A DNA stretch of 64,000 bases from contig JALJCS010000004.1 of assembly GCA_023055355.1 (NCBI GenBank), positions 33,660,244 through 33,724,243 on the forward strand, read 5' to 3'. The notes beneath the pieces were generated by a model. It worked only from the letters and a program-made list of their open reading frames with translations, had not been told where the DNA came from and ran no database searches. Each line of letters begins with the position of its first letter. The stretch's first letter is position 1. Below, piece after piece: positions 51,230 through 63,100 of this stretch. This stretch comes from Agelaius tricolor (Eukaryota > Chordata > Aves > Passeriformes > Icteridae). The position numbers were made by a program, and so were the translations under genes.

Positions 51230-51472
51230 TATCAACAGTGAACTCCAAAAAAAAACCCAAACAAAACACACAAAAAACTTTATCATGACACTGAATGAAA
51301 GTAGACAATTTACACACAATTAACCTCCTGTTCCTTTATCACAATTATAACAGACATTCTTTACAATCACTCCACTCTCACCCATTGTTCAGTCCATGTT
51401 TTGCCCAGTACTGCTCTCCACTACCATCCTTATCTCAAATTCCTCATATGTCACGTTAGACATCAAAAAGAT
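51230..51472. other. Spacer between LTR 3 and LTR 4
   Basis: A 243-bp AT-rich spacer with an A/C-rich patch (51248-51280). No retroviral internal sequence is recognisable, so the two LTRs are separate insertions rather than the ends of one provirus. Their opposite orientation and unrelated sequence support this. Confidence 0.65.
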
Positions 51473-51858
51473 TGTGGTTGTTTGATCATCTGAATGACAG
51501 ATGCCCCACCAATGCTGCTCTGTCACTCCCCTCCTCAGCTGAACAGGGGAGAGATAATGTCACAAAAAACTGATTGGTTGAGGTAAGACAGGGAGTTACA
51601 CTCAGCAATTAACCATCATGAACAAAAAAATAACTCAGCTTGAAGAAAGTAATTAATTTTTTTGCTAATTCAACCAAAATAGGATATTGAGAAGTAAAAC
51701 TAAGTCTCAAAAACTGCCAGCACTCCCTCCTTCATGAGTTTGACTTTATTCCAGTTTCTCTACCTCCTTCCCCATAGCACTGAAGGGGAATGAGAAATGG
51801 GGATTTTCCATCACACATTTCTGCTGCTCCTTCCTCCTCAGGAGGAGGTGGAGGAGTC

Positions 51859-51865
51859 CTTTCCC
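51859..51865. repeat. Target-site duplication of LTR 5, left copy
   Basis: CTTTCCC immediately left of LTR 5, repeated at 52280-52286. Six bases would be usual for an ERVK-like element; the seventh may be chance. Confidence 0.85.
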
Positions 51866-52279
51866 TGGGGCTGCAGCTCTCTTCACAGCAAGCAGCAGGC
51901 ACAACTTCCCCAGGATTTTTCCTGGGGAAGGCAGTGAGAAAGCTCAGAGAAGAAGAAAAACAATTCTCATCTCTACTTGCTACATCTGTTGTTTGGCACA
52001 TGTGGAATGTGTTATGGAGATTGTTTACCCAAAAGGGACTTGTTAATTGGACACTGGTGATGGTGTTTTGATTCATTTTGACCAGTTGGAGCCACGTGTG
52101 TATTGTACTGTCTGGCAAGGGCATTGGGTTTTTTAGTATAGTTGGGTTTTAGTATAGTAGTAGGATTGTATTAGTGTAGTATGTAGTATATATAGGATAG
52201 CTCAATAAAACATTTGTTCAGCCTTCTGAAGTCATGGAATCAAGGCTCTTTATTCCCCCAATTGGGGATGCCTGCCACA
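51866..52279 (+). mobile_element. Solo LTR 5, ERVK-like, nested in LTR 4
   Basis: A 414-bp unit with TG...CA ends (TGGGGCTGCAG...GCCTGCCACA). Landmarks are ACTTCCCCAGGATTTTTCCT, CAGTGAGAAAGCTCAGAGAA, GAGATTGTTTACCCA, a TAGTATAG-rich AT segment (52130-52200), AATAAA at 52204-52209 and TTGTTCAGCCTTCTGAAGTC in U5. It interrupts LTR 4, with the LTR 4 reading resuming on both sides, and is flanked by a perfect 7-bp direct repeat. It therefore inserted after LTR 4 was already present. It is related to LTR 2. Confidence 0.92.
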
Positions 52280-52286
52280 CTTTCCC
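52280..52286. repeat. Target-site duplication of LTR 5, right copy
   Basis: CTTTCCC immediately right of LTR 5; pairs with 51859-51865. Confidence 0.85.
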
Positions 52287-53694
52287 TACTTCAGTATGGG
52301 ATTCCTCAGCATGATCCCATAGCAGACAGTCCTCCAAGAACTTCCCCAGAGTCAGTCCTTCCCAGAGGCTGAAGTTCTCCATAAACTGCTCCAGCATGGG
52401 CCCCTTCCATGGAGCACAGTCCTTCAGGAATGCAATGCTCCAGCCGTCCCAATGGGTCACAAGTCAGGCTAGCAAACTTTCTCTCCAGTGTGAGCTCCTC
52501 TCTCCATGGGGCCACAGGTCCTGCCAGAACCATGCTCCAGTGTGGGCTATCCATGGGGTCACAACCTCATTTTGACACATCCACATGCTCTGGTATGGGG
52601 TTCTCAATGATCTGTAGGTGGATATTGGCTCCTTCATCATTCTCCATGGGCCATAGGGGCACAGAAGTCCCATCACAGCATTCATCAGGGGCTGCAGGGG
52701 AATCTCTGCTCCAGCACCCGGAGCCCCTCCTCCATCTCCTTCTGCACTGACCTTGGGGTGTGCAGAGCTGTTTTTCTCACATATTCTCATCCCTCTCTTC
52801 TCTAGCTCTAATTTACTTCTGGCCAATAAATTTCCCCCACTTCTTAAATACTTTATCCCAGAGGTGTTGCCATAGTCACTGAGGCTTGACCTTGGGCAGC
52901 AGTGGGTTGGTCTTGGAGCCAGCTGGCTCTGGCTCTGTTGGAGACAGGGAGAGCTCCTGGCAGCTTCTCAGAGAAGCCACTCCTGTAACCAAAACCTTGC
53001 CATGCAAACCTACTACACGTACACTTTGTAAAGAGTACTGCTGTAAAGCTTAGCTCTGTCCTGGCTGCTGCTGGTACATAAAGACAGCACGGTGTTTTTC
53101 AGAGATGACTCTCAATTGTGACATCAGTTTTGCCTGTAACAGCCTGTGGTTCCCATGGAACAATGTAAACATGGAACACGTGTTTTTGTAGAGGCCACAT
53201 TACTTTTTTTTAGCTGTGTGGTGCAATTCTTTGCTGCTCTGGGCATTGATTATAGCTAGAGAGTATGATGCTTCCCTGAAATTCACATAAGCTCTCTCTG
53301 TTGAGACAAAGTTGGCAATTAAAAAAACCCTGAGTCTGGTTTTTTTTTACCATCTAAGGTTACACTGTTATCTTTAGAATCTAAGGTGTGTCTTCACCTA
53401 ATTCAGGTAAATGGTCATACAATATCAACTTCATATCAACTCTCTCTGTCTTCTAGGCTAACAAGATGGTCCTTTTATGGCAGGGGAAAAAAGAGATACA
53501 TAGTGAGGGTTTTGTACTAGGTCTTGTTGGATCTAGACAGGCACTACACCAATGGGAATAATGTTTATTAATCTAACACTCATATAGGTGTTGAAAGATC
53601 AATTACAAAATTTAATTCATTGTGCTATAAGTCACATTGTTTAAAACTCCAACTGTTCGCACAAGTTATGCTTTTTAGGGAGACATTCAGCATT

Positions 53695-53771
53695 TTAGGG
53701 GGTTTTGAGGGTTTTTTTGGGTTTTTTTTTGTTTTTTTTTGGGGGGGTTGTTTTGTTTGTTTGTTTTTTTG
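53695..53771. repeat. T/G-rich low-complexity tract
   Basis: Runs of T alternating with runs of G (including seven Gs in a row near 53741), ending in TTTG-type repeats. Only one adenine interrupts it. Confidence 0.9.
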
Positions 53772-53931
53772 AGAGAAAAAAGTAAATATCTTCTTTAGAG
53801 AAAGCCTTGGGAAATTTCAGCATTTCCAAAGTGAAAGGCTTTAAATCTTACAGGCTACAATAAATTCAGGATTTTGTATATATCTTTATTTCAAGAGAAG
53901 AAAATTACTTTCTAATTTTCTACATTCTAAT

Positions 53932-53970
53932 TATATATATATATATATTATATATATATAATATAAAAAT
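53932..53970. repeat. (TA)n-rich microsatellite
   Basis: Imperfect TA repeat grading into AT-rich sequence. Confidence 0.92.
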
Positions 53971-54463
53971 ATTATAAAATAAAGATTTTATGTCATGAGT
54001 TTGAAATTTCATTAGCCATAGTGAGAATGCCACTGATATGCTAAGCAGTGCTGAGACCTGTATTAATATCAGATGTTACATCCTTTTACTGACAAGTCAC
54101 TGTCTTAAAGAATACAAGTGCTCCTTGCAAAGGTATCTGACATTTTTCTTGCATTTAAACACAAACCAAGGTAAAGACCAGTGCTTCTCTCAGGAGGCGT
54201 TTCAAAGGTACTTCAACAGCAGCCTGACAGAGAGTTTTTGCAGAATGATATTTTATTACAAAATTAGGCCAAGATTTTAGTACAGCCTAAAGGTAGGCAA
54301 TATGTTTATTTCCATGGAGTTCCTAGAATGCAGGCATTCAGGTTGCATCCTTTCAGGAAACTAAATGAGCAGACTGAACCACTACTTATGCTGTCAATGC
54401 AGCTTGGGAGGGTGAGGGTGGGATGGCAGGGATGCCAAATAAAAAATTTAACGAATTTTAAAA

Positions 54464-54755
54464 ATCATAGAATATTGTGAACTGGAAGGAAGCCACAAGG
54501 AAGCATCATCAGGTCCAGCTCCTGGCTCTGACACTCTAAGGGTCACACCATGTCCCTGAGGGCATTGTCCAAATGCTCCTTGAACTCTGCCAGGCTGGTG
54601 TTGTGACCACTTCTCTGAGGAATCTGTTCTGGTGCCTAACTATCCTCTGTGTGAAAAAAATTTTCCTGATATCCAACTTAAGCCTCCCCTGATACGATTT
54701 CATGACATTGCCTTGCATCCTGTCACTGGTCACCACAGAGAAGAAAACAGTGTAT
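54464..54755 (-). mobile_element. CR1 LINE 3' end
   Basis: On the minus strand, residues such as RLKLDIRKIFFTQRIVRHQN and FLREVVTTPAW (frame at 54536-54736) correspond to the extreme C-terminus of CR1 ORF2, where LDIRKNFFT-type sequence is typical. The 3' UTR and the terminal ATTCTATGATTTTT-like tail lie at the low-coordinate end (54464-54480). The reading frame is degraded. Confidence 0.92.
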
Positions 54756-57129
54756 TCCCAGCACTATATCTAAAGCCACGTTTCTTAAATTTCACCTGAG
54801 AAAAAATACAGTTCTCAAGTTTCTCCAACAACACAAAAGACACAAATCAGAGAAAGTAGCCAAGAACTATTTGAGACATTCCACCACCTCTCTTTCTGCC
54901 AGCATCCACTACTTGTGGGCTCAGAGAGGAGCACCCTTTGATTTCCAAATCCTCGGGCAAGACCATAAAGCACTCCTTGTTTGAACAGTGCTTGATGTAG
55001 TAGGAAGTCACACTTCACTGGCCCATCCCACTCCCATCATGCAACTTGAATGGGGCCTGCAGTAACAAATAGTTCAAGGAGCGCATGCAACTATCTATCT
55101 CTTGGCTTCTTCACTCTCCTGTTTTTTGGGAAACTGAGATATATTCAAACCCTTAAATTGTCAATATGTCTGTCTCTCTCCTTTACCTATAACAGTTTCT
55201 TCAAAAATTGTGTCCATATTTTACCTGCCTGTCAAATATGGTTGAAGGCTCAGAAATAAAAATCTCCAATAAATGCTATGAAAATTCATGTTTGCGTAGA
55301 AGATTAAATCTAAAATTACCTTTTGAAGGGTGAGTTAAAACCACCTTTTCCTTATCAAACCAGAGAGGCTTCATCTGGATTGGCTGTAAGTACACCATTG
55401 CTGTCCAACTGATCTGCACATACCCATCTTTCAGGTGATAGCAATGTACACCTATACTCAAGTGGAACAGTGTGAGAGGAACTGGGAAGGTACTGGAGTG
55501 GGAGAATGGCACTTCAGAGAGCAGCATCATGGTCATGGATGATGAGGTGTTACAAAGAGAGGGTTAGTAGTGTGCACACAACACAAATCCTTCTGGAAAT
55601 TGGGCTGTCTTTTTCAAAGGATTGTGGTATGACACATATAAACACAGACAGTGGGGAGGAATGCAAAACAAACACTTTGTGGTACGCTGATGCAATAGAA
55701 ATACGGTTTAACTCTGCCATATTGAAAAGAAGTGACACTATAAATACTGATCAAAGAGCAAAGTCATGTCATCCTATGGAAATAATCTTGGTCTAGACGT
55801 CTGAGCAGACTTAGCTTATTAAAGAAGACACCCTCAGATGAGATTTTAATGAGGGCTTTCACAATACACAGGCAAACTAGTAACTGGATCATTCAAATGT
55901 CTGAGCTGATAGTGAGCAGGGCCCCATTCTCTGCAACAAGAAGTCAATATTGTCTTACAAACTAGCAAGAACTCAGGATCTCCAGAGCCAGAATTCTTAA
56001 AAAATCCCTCTCACAAATTGTAGGCTCTCAGTCATTGTAGTTTTGTTAACTAGAGAAGATTCACATTGAATATGAAGTGTGCAGCACCAGTGACCTCAAT
56101 CAGAGTAGATGTTACAGCCAGTTTTTTAATCAGAATTTGCTCATCCAAATGCCAACCACTAAACCAGCCAAGCATTATGTGCCATCAGTAGTCTACTACT
56201 AATGCCCTATAGACTGCTAAGAAATGTGGGATCTTCTCCAGGAATTCAGGGGACAGTATCATGGCAGTATCTGAAAGAAATTTATGCCTGGTTTGAAAGT
56301 ACATAGAAGTCCATCTCTCCAGCAGCCTTATTCTACAGCTTTATGAAGGAGAGCCTTCATGTATATAGAAGAGTTCAAAGTTCTATATCACATCCACACC
56401 ACCAAATTTTAAGATATTCCCTAAGCTTTAAAATAACACTTTCCTCCACTTTAACTCCCCTGTCCAAGAGAGTTTTATGCTTTTCTCTTTCAATATATTT
56501 AGTTGGGTAAACATGTAACCTCTGTGAAAACATGTCAGGAAAAATATGGGAAATAACCTAACATTTTATGGAATGCCAAATGTTAGCATAGAAGCTTGCT
56601 GCTTCTACTTGGCATGACTGGCATAATTCAAAATACTGTTGTCTCCTGTAATCTGGACAAAGTCCTATCAGTATAATTTCTGCATTTTCTTCAGTAAGAC
56701 TACAGCTGGCAGCCTTGGAAAAGCTCTTCCTAGACCCAGACTTTGCAATTTCAGTTTTCAAAGTAAAGTCATCATCTTGACTAAATTTTTCTAACTATGG
56801 CATAGCCTGATAGTTCGATGTTTTTAAAAAAAGGAGCTGTATTTATTTGCAGTTAGAGGATATATATGCCTGCCAGCATTTAGTTGAAGTCTAATTACAT
56901 TCAGCAGTACCATAGAACTGTACTCCAACATTCTGAAAATATACTGCTGAAAATCCAAATGGTCTCATAAAAGAAGATCCTCTCTACACTTCTGCATTCT
57001 GTGCTACCTCTTCATTTGCCATTGGGGGCAAGAGCTTTCTGAGATATATGCTACTCAGGTAATGAGATGTTTGAAAAGACCAAGAAGTATCCTGACTACT
57101 CACTGTAAAATACAACCTGTAACATAATG
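54756..57129. other. Unique non-coding sequence
   Basis: No gene or named repeat is recognised. Short frames (for example 55276-55536 -, 55506-55796 +) have no recognisable product. Confidence 0.55.
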
Positions 57130-57683
57130 TGTTGTGGTTTAATTTAGTAGGCAGCTGAACACCACGCAGTCATATCCTCACTCTCATTTGCTCACAGTGG
57201 GACAGGGGAGAGGAAAAAGGTAAAACTCTTGGGTTGAGATAAAGACAGTTTAATAGGTAAGGAAGGAAATATAATAATTAGAAAAAGAATATGCAGAACA
57301 AGCGAAGCACAGTGCAACTACTCACCACCTGCTGAAGTGCCCAGCCCGTCCCTGAGAAGTAGGTTCCCACTTACTACCCTACTCTCCCAGTTTTATTGTT
57401 CAGCATGATGCCACATGGTGTGAAACATCTCTTTGGCTAATCTGGGTTAGCTGTCCTGGCTCCCTCCCCTCCAACTTCTTGTGCACCTCCAGCTTCCTCT
57501 CTGGCAGGACATGAAAAGATGGACAGTCTTTGATTTAGTGTAAGCCCTGCTCAGCAACAACTAAAACATCAGTGTGTTATCAACATTATTCTCACACTAA
57601 ATCTAAACCTAGATTCTAAACTAGCTAATTCTAAACTAGCTAATAGGAAGGAAGCTAATCCCATCCCAGCCAAAACCAAGACA
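57130..57683 (-). mobile_element. Solo LTR 6, avian ERV
   Basis: On the minus strand the unit starts TGTCTTGGTTTTGGCTGGGA and ends TTAAACCACAACA. It has a CAATAAAACTGGGAG promoter-like segment, GGTGGTGAGTAGTTGCACTG, an ATTAAA signal (plus-strand TTTAAT at 57249-57254) and CTTTATCTCAACCCAAGAG near the 3' end. This is a very common avian LTR type; I place it among ERVL-like families only tentatively. No internal genes. The flanks (CATAA / AATAA) agree at four of five positions only if the element is extended by two bases, so no target duplication is claimed. Confidence 0.85.
57613..57642. repeat. 15-bp tandem duplication inside LTR 6
   Basis: ATTCTAAACTAGCTA occurs twice in perfect tandem (57613-57627, 57628-57642) in the 5' part of LTR 6. 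It is likely a copy-specific or subfamily-specific duplication. Confidence 0.95.
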
Positions 57684-58099
57684 AATAAATAATAGAATGA
57701 AGTCACAGTCAACTTTATTCTATAAAATCAAGATTTAACCTAATACACACAGGCAGGACAAATGACAGCACTTAATATCTGGCTTCTACTCTGAGAATGT
57801 AAATACAAGCATCAAGGCAGGGGATAAGAAGGGAAGAATCTTAATCCAGAGTTCATAGTGACCATTTTCAATTTCAATGTTGTACAGAGGGTCCCCATAT
57901 TCCCATAGGCATATTTCTGACTCCCAGAACTGTTCCTAGCACTTTGTGCATTAAGCCTAGTTTGAATATGTTTAAAGGATTAAAGGGACTGGTTCAGAGA
58001 ATTAAAAGGAGTAGTTATTCTCTCGATTATATCACAAGCCAAAAATAGCCAATTCTAACAGAGCTGAGTTACTGTTAACAGTAAAAAGCAGCAGTAAAG

Positions 58100-58240
58100 G
58101 CAATAGCTTTGGAAGGTGCAGGTTGACTACCTAAAACCGTAATGGGTGACTTTGGACAAGTCTCTTACTCCTTGACCCTTGGTTGCATGGGGAGCATAAG
58201 TGTCTTGCTATCCTACAGAAATATAAAGATAAAATGAGAA
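58100..58240 (+). mobile_element. MIR-like SINE relic
   Basis: The order of landmarks follows MIR: a degraded tRNA-like head, then GTGACTTTGGACAAGTCTCT (the 'tgaccttgggcaagtcactt' core), TACTCCTTGACCCT, GCATGGGGAGCATAAGTGT, and ATAAAGATAAAATGAG. It is heavily substituted but colinear over about 130 bases, and opposite in orientation to the relic at 14100-14225. Confidence 0.58.
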
Positions 58241-58315
58241 AGGAAATGGAAGTTGTTTGCACATTTTGACATTTTCCATGATGAAATTTTTGTTAGAAAA
58301 GGATCAATAGACTAT

Positions 58316-58605
58316 TGATCTCTTCTCTCTGGTAATGAGTGATAGTACCTGAGGGAATGGCCTGAAGTTGTTTCATGGGAGGTTCAGGTTGGACATTAGA
58401 AAAAGGTTGACATTAGGAAAAATGAGGGTGGCTGGGCACTGTAACAGGCTCCCCAGGGAAGTGGTCACAGCACCAACTTGACAGAGTTCAAGAAGCATTG
58501 TTCTCAGGCACATGGTGTGACTCTGGGGGACATGCTGAGCAGGGCAAGAAGTTGGACTTAATGATCTCTGTGAATATCTTCCAATTCAGGATATTCTGTG
58601 GTTCA
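58316..58605 (+). mobile_element. CR1 LINE 3' end
   Basis: The CR1 3' landmarks occur in order: CTCTTCTCTCTGGTAATGAG, GGGAGGTTCAGGTTGGACAT, GGGCACTGTAACAGGCTCCC, CAGGGAAGTGGTCACAGCAC, GGACTTAATGATCTCTGTGA and ATATTCTGTGGTTC at the tail. It contains a small duplication (TTGGACATTAGAAAAAGG, then TTGACATTAGGAAAAA). It is frame-broken and 5'-truncated. Confidence 0.92.
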
Positions 58606-61600
58606 AAAAGACAGGATAAAATGCAGGGCTTTATAGTACAAAAGTAAATGTTAAAACTACAGGTTATGTAAGACAAGCTAATTAAAACCAAGATGACCTG
58701 ATCCATGTTCAAAGGCTATTCTGGCTCCAAGTTGTTCTGGTCACTTTCAAAAATATTTGCAAATATCACTGCTAACAAAAGCCTTAATACTGTGGGCTGC
58801 AAGGTTTGATAATAACATAATTTAGAAATTACTATTATCTTCCAATTTTGTAAAGCCACAGCTGAAGTGAAATCCTGCCCAAGATGGGTAATTCTGGGAG
58901 GTGTCTGTCACACTGCCTTCAGCTAGAACAAAGTAGAGTTGAGCTCCAGGAAAAGTACATAAACAGATCAAGGAAATTAAGCTAGCTTGTAATTTACATG
59001 TGTACTGTTCCATAAACATACTCACAGTAAACTCATTCCTCTCATCATTCTTTCAAATACTGTTTTTCTTTCTGCTGACCAGTGATTTCAAACACATCAT
59101 ACTTTTTGCATCTCCCTTCCTTCCAGAGAGAATGAGCTTCTGCTGCCTGTGCCTCATCTGAGCATTGCAAGGTGACATGAAAACCACCAGCTTCAAACAG
59201 TGCCAGGCAGTGTGAGACAAATAACTTCTTAAACTGAAAAGTGGTTTGCTCAAAGCTAAAAGCTGTATTGATAAATTATAGATGTTAAATCTGCAGGAAG
59301 ACATAGCACTCAGAACTTATTCATTGTTTCATTGACTTGCAAGCAGAGAAGGTTTCTAATGGTTCAAAATATACTCAAATATATCCAGACTTCAGTTCAG
59401 CTAAGCCCCTGAATTAAAAAATAGTCCAACCCATCTGTTCATGCCTTTCATACACACTGAAAAAAACAAAGCATAGCACAGCAATCCAGAGAAAAGCACC
59501 TTTCCTCAGGGCAATGAAGTAGGTCTTAATGTTCAAATTTTGGGGATGGTGCTCTTTTCACTGAAAACTAATGCTTCTTTGGTAGGCAAGATTTGCTTTA
59601 TAGCAAATCCATTTTCTCTAGTTCAAATAAAATAATGAGAACATTAAACCTAAGCATATTATTTCCAAACAATACTTCAAAAACAATTTTTTAATTCGAT
59701 TTTGGAATAATCTTATATTTCTAAATCAAATAATTTACTAATAAAGCCCAGCAAGATTGATAAGAAGCAGCAATTATGTACTAGCCTAAGAGCTGCTGTT
59801 GTGGGAAGAAAATAGACAAACATTAAACAAAAATAGTCTTTCTGGTCTGAAACGGAAGCAGTAAAATGTCAAGATAAATACAGGTAAAGAATAATTGCTC
59901 AGTTTCAGCTTAATGATAATCAAACAAAGACTGGTCAGGTTGTATTAATTCAAAAGAAGAGCATATGCCTTAAAGTCTGGTTTCTAAATGGTAGCACTAA
60001 ATGGCTGCAAAGGCAGTAGGCTTGCAAAAGACTGATGGATTGTTTTCACTAGTGGAACTTGTATTTTTATTCCCATAAAGAAATCAGTAAAAAGTACTGG
60101 CACTAGCTGCATATTCCATATTCTTTCACTTTTTGGCTCTTTGTCCTCAGTAAGTAACTTCCTAAACTATGACTTACTTGACTTTAGACTAAAACAAGAC
60201 TACAGCTTTCTTCACGCAGATTTTTTTTCCAGACTGCTGAGTGTTTTCTTTGACATTTATTTTTAAAAAGAAGTTTTAGTAAGATTGAGCTCACAGAAAG
60301 TCTATATCTCGTTAAAACATTTGAGGCTTCTAGGCTAATTTTTTTCAGACCTGGCTTTTCTCCATTAAAGCTCAATGAAACACTGTCAGCCAGTTGCCTG
60401 CTTTGCAAGATCATGAACCAATTGCACAGATTTCTTTACAAAGTGAAGAAAGCTTTTCTTAAGACTCTGCAATACACAGCTCTTCCAGCATCAGTAGGCA
60501 AGTAATCCCTCAGCTGGCTCAGCTGAGAGAATGATTTGCAAGCTCTATGCCCAGCGGTATTGTTTGTTTGTAATACAGTAACACTTAAAGGTACCATCTA
60601 AGGAATAGGACCTCCTTGTCTAAATACTGCATTTTCTTTTCAAAATACTGCATTTGTGGGAAAGAAAGGTAATTTAAGAATAATCTGGAATCTACACTAT
60701 ACACACAACTTACTGTAAGATATACTAGAAGCAGAAATCAGTAAATATTGAGACTCTCACACTACTTCTATGTTTTCTATATAGTTCCCCAACGTCAATA
60801 GCAATTGCAGAACTAAAATTGAATCAGAATGACAATACTGCTCACCACAAAAATTCTATTCCCAAGTATTTTGCTTGGAAAATCCGAACAAACTCTTTTA
60901 GTTCCCTCATGCCTAACTATCACCACTACACCCTTCACAGGTTCCACAGTTTTTGGTATCATCAGAGGACCAAATTGTAGCTTTCAACTGTCACTTGCAA
61001 CCAGCACTAAGCCTACAGCAGAAAGACTAAGTAAGACTGTTATGGTCAGGTTTATCATGCTGTTTGGTTTATGGTCCTCTTGATTTACAATTTATGCATT
61101 AGTTATAGTCAAAACAAGAAGTGATACTAATAGAATAATAACCACTATGTTGCCACAATGCAAGTCAAGTATAGATCTTGTATACAGGAAGTGTGTATAA
61201 GAAAACAAGTTAAATCTGATAGCATGTTACCAGAGTTGTTAAATGCCCCAAAGACACTTACTAGCACACTGTGATTTACACTTCCCTTAATGACATGGCC
61301 TGGTTACCTAAATGCCTTTTGATAGAAATTTACAGTAATAAAATCCAGAATAACATAGAATATGTTCGTAGAATAACTTCTGTTAATGATGTACAAAGTT
61401 CACAAAATTAATCCCTTTTACAGTCCTCAAGTTGAGGCTTTGTTTTCAAAGTATACTATATAGCTCTCATTTTGTGTCTTTTATTTGCTTTGCCATTATT
61501 TCCACCTTTAATCCAGCTTAATTTGCTTTAATCCAGCCAATTCCACAATTAATATGTTTCCTGATATTCCCACCGATACACAAATACAGTATTTCAGCCT

Positions 61601-62060
61601 CCAGGCAGAAAATAAAGGTACGAACAAGCCAGCCCATTTATTGGTAAACTAAGGCACAAGAGGAGCTGAACAGTCAGTATTTCTCAGATGTGTGTTGCAA
61701 TGCAACCCAGAAAAAGGTTCATAAATATCCTATTATATTCCCCACTGATGCATTTCCCATAACCCATTTTGTTATTTCTCACATTCTACATGTTTTACAA
61801 GCTGGACCCATGCAATTAATCCCATTTAAAGAGTAGTCTGGTTAATTAATGAAACTACGCTTCATTGGAACACCTCTGACTGTGGCAGGATTATAGCTCT
61901 GAGCTCCCCATGCCTCTAGGTTGAGTCACACAACATCCCTTCCATTCCAACCCAATATAGGTTCTGTTGGTTAAGTACAGGGCTCCAGAAATCAGTCAGA
62001 TTTCTTCCAATGAGTACACTTAATGTAAAAGTGACATCAAAACAAAACAAAACAGGGGAT

Positions 62061-62102
62061 GTCTTTAAATTTAAAGACAAAATGGTTCTTTAAATTTAAA
62101 GA
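62061..62102. repeat. Two copies of a TTTAAATTTAAA-centred palindrome
   Basis: GTCTTTAAATTTAAAGAC (62061-62078) is a perfect 18-bp palindrome. TCTTTAAATTTAAAGA (62087-62102) is a perfect 16-bp palindrome identical to its inner part, 25 bases further on. Confidence 0.95.
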
Positions 62103-63075
62103 TTCAAAGCTTCATGTGCTTGTTTTGGAATTCCTTAAAAAAGTAGCCACTACCTCAAAGTCTGAGCCCAACTGGAAACCCCATGAGCTGGAAACTCAAC
62201 TCATTAAAATTAATAGATTTTCATATGTGTGTTTGGGAAAGGATGCTTGGCTTTTTAGTCTTTTTGTAATCTGTTTTCTGTTTAATTTTTCCTTGGGCCT
62301 TTTTAGTTTTATCTCAATTGAAGCTATGCTAGAATTCAAGTAATGCTGTCTCTTTTTTCTTTTTTTTTCTTTTTTTCTGAATAACCAAACTTTATCCCTG
62401 CTTTGATACCACAACAAACAACTGAGTTTTGTTCTAGCAGTATGCTGGAATATAGAACTTCAGACTGAAGAAGTGACATAATAATGTGTTGCTTGGACAA
62501 TCAGATGTACAAACTGTATAGTGTGAGCCAGACACAAAACTTAATTATAAAGAACTTCTGTTGCCCTTTTCAGGCAAAAAATATTAAGAGTTCAGTGGTG
62601 TGTTTCATTCAAGTGCATTTTCTCACTTTCTTGGTCTGGATATTTGTTCTGTCTGATGTCTAAATTGTATAGAACTGATGTATTAAAAAGGAAGAGAAAT
62701 TTTGACAGTTTGTTACCCAGTATTCAAGATAAATGAAATCTCTTTTTGCAAAGTACTTTCAGCACTGAGCTTATCAGATCACTTCAGACTGAACATTTGC
62801 AAGACTAGGAGCCTCCGGCTACAAGGCAAAGTGTTTCCTGAAGTGATTAATGTCAGCCTGTGAGGAAAGAAAACAGTGTAGCGCTTAAAATTAGACCAGA
62901 AAATAAAAAAAAATTAAGCTCAGTTAGGTGCTCTAATGCCAATGATGATTAATTCAAACATAACCTGAAGACAATAGCATGTCAAACTGCAGGAAAACTA
63001 AACCCTGGAAAGCTAACTGTTTATGTCAAGATTGTGAGCTGATTTTATCATTGTATTGTAATATTATTTTCCTAG

Positions 63076-63100
63076 ACAAAACAAAACAAAACAAAAAAAA
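63076..63100. repeat. (ACAAA)n short tandem repeat
   Basis: Three to four ACAAA units followed by a run of eight As. Confidence 0.9.

Larger units (their letters stand above)
51473..53017 (-). mobile_element. Solo LTR 4, same family as LTR 1, split by LTR 5
   Basis: On the minus strand it starts TGTAGTAGGTTTGCATGGCA (from 53017 down). It has a GTATTTAAGAAGTGGGG promoter-like box (plus-strand 52835-52852), a long middle region of degenerate GGAGCAG-type units, a GGAAGGAGGTAGAGAAACTGG block, and ends at CAAACAACCACA (51473). Removing the inserted LTR 5 and one copy of its 7-bp duplication leaves about 1.12 kb, longer than LTR 1, which lacks part of the middle region. The AATAAA expected near the 3' end is degraded. 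Minus-strand frames at 52218-52826 are open readings of the repeat units, not genes. Confidence 0.85.
53018..54463. other. Unique AT-rich non-coding sequence
   Basis: No gene is recognised. It includes a T/G-rich tract and a TA tract, listed separately. Confidence 0.55.

Noticed and set aside
52218..52826. Minus-strand frames with repeated Trp/Glu/Leu wording
   Set aside because: They are open readings of degenerate units in LTR 4; the related units in LTR 1 (23055-23456) give similar false frames.
50513..53017. One provirus with LTR 3 and LTR 4 as its two ends
   Set aside because: The LTRs are of different families and opposite orientation, and the 243-bp spacer has no retroviral gene sequence.
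61915..61972. Possible CR1 3' tail (CATCCCTTCCATTCCAACCC)
   Set aside because: Only one short block resembles the CR1 end and the terminal repeats are missing.
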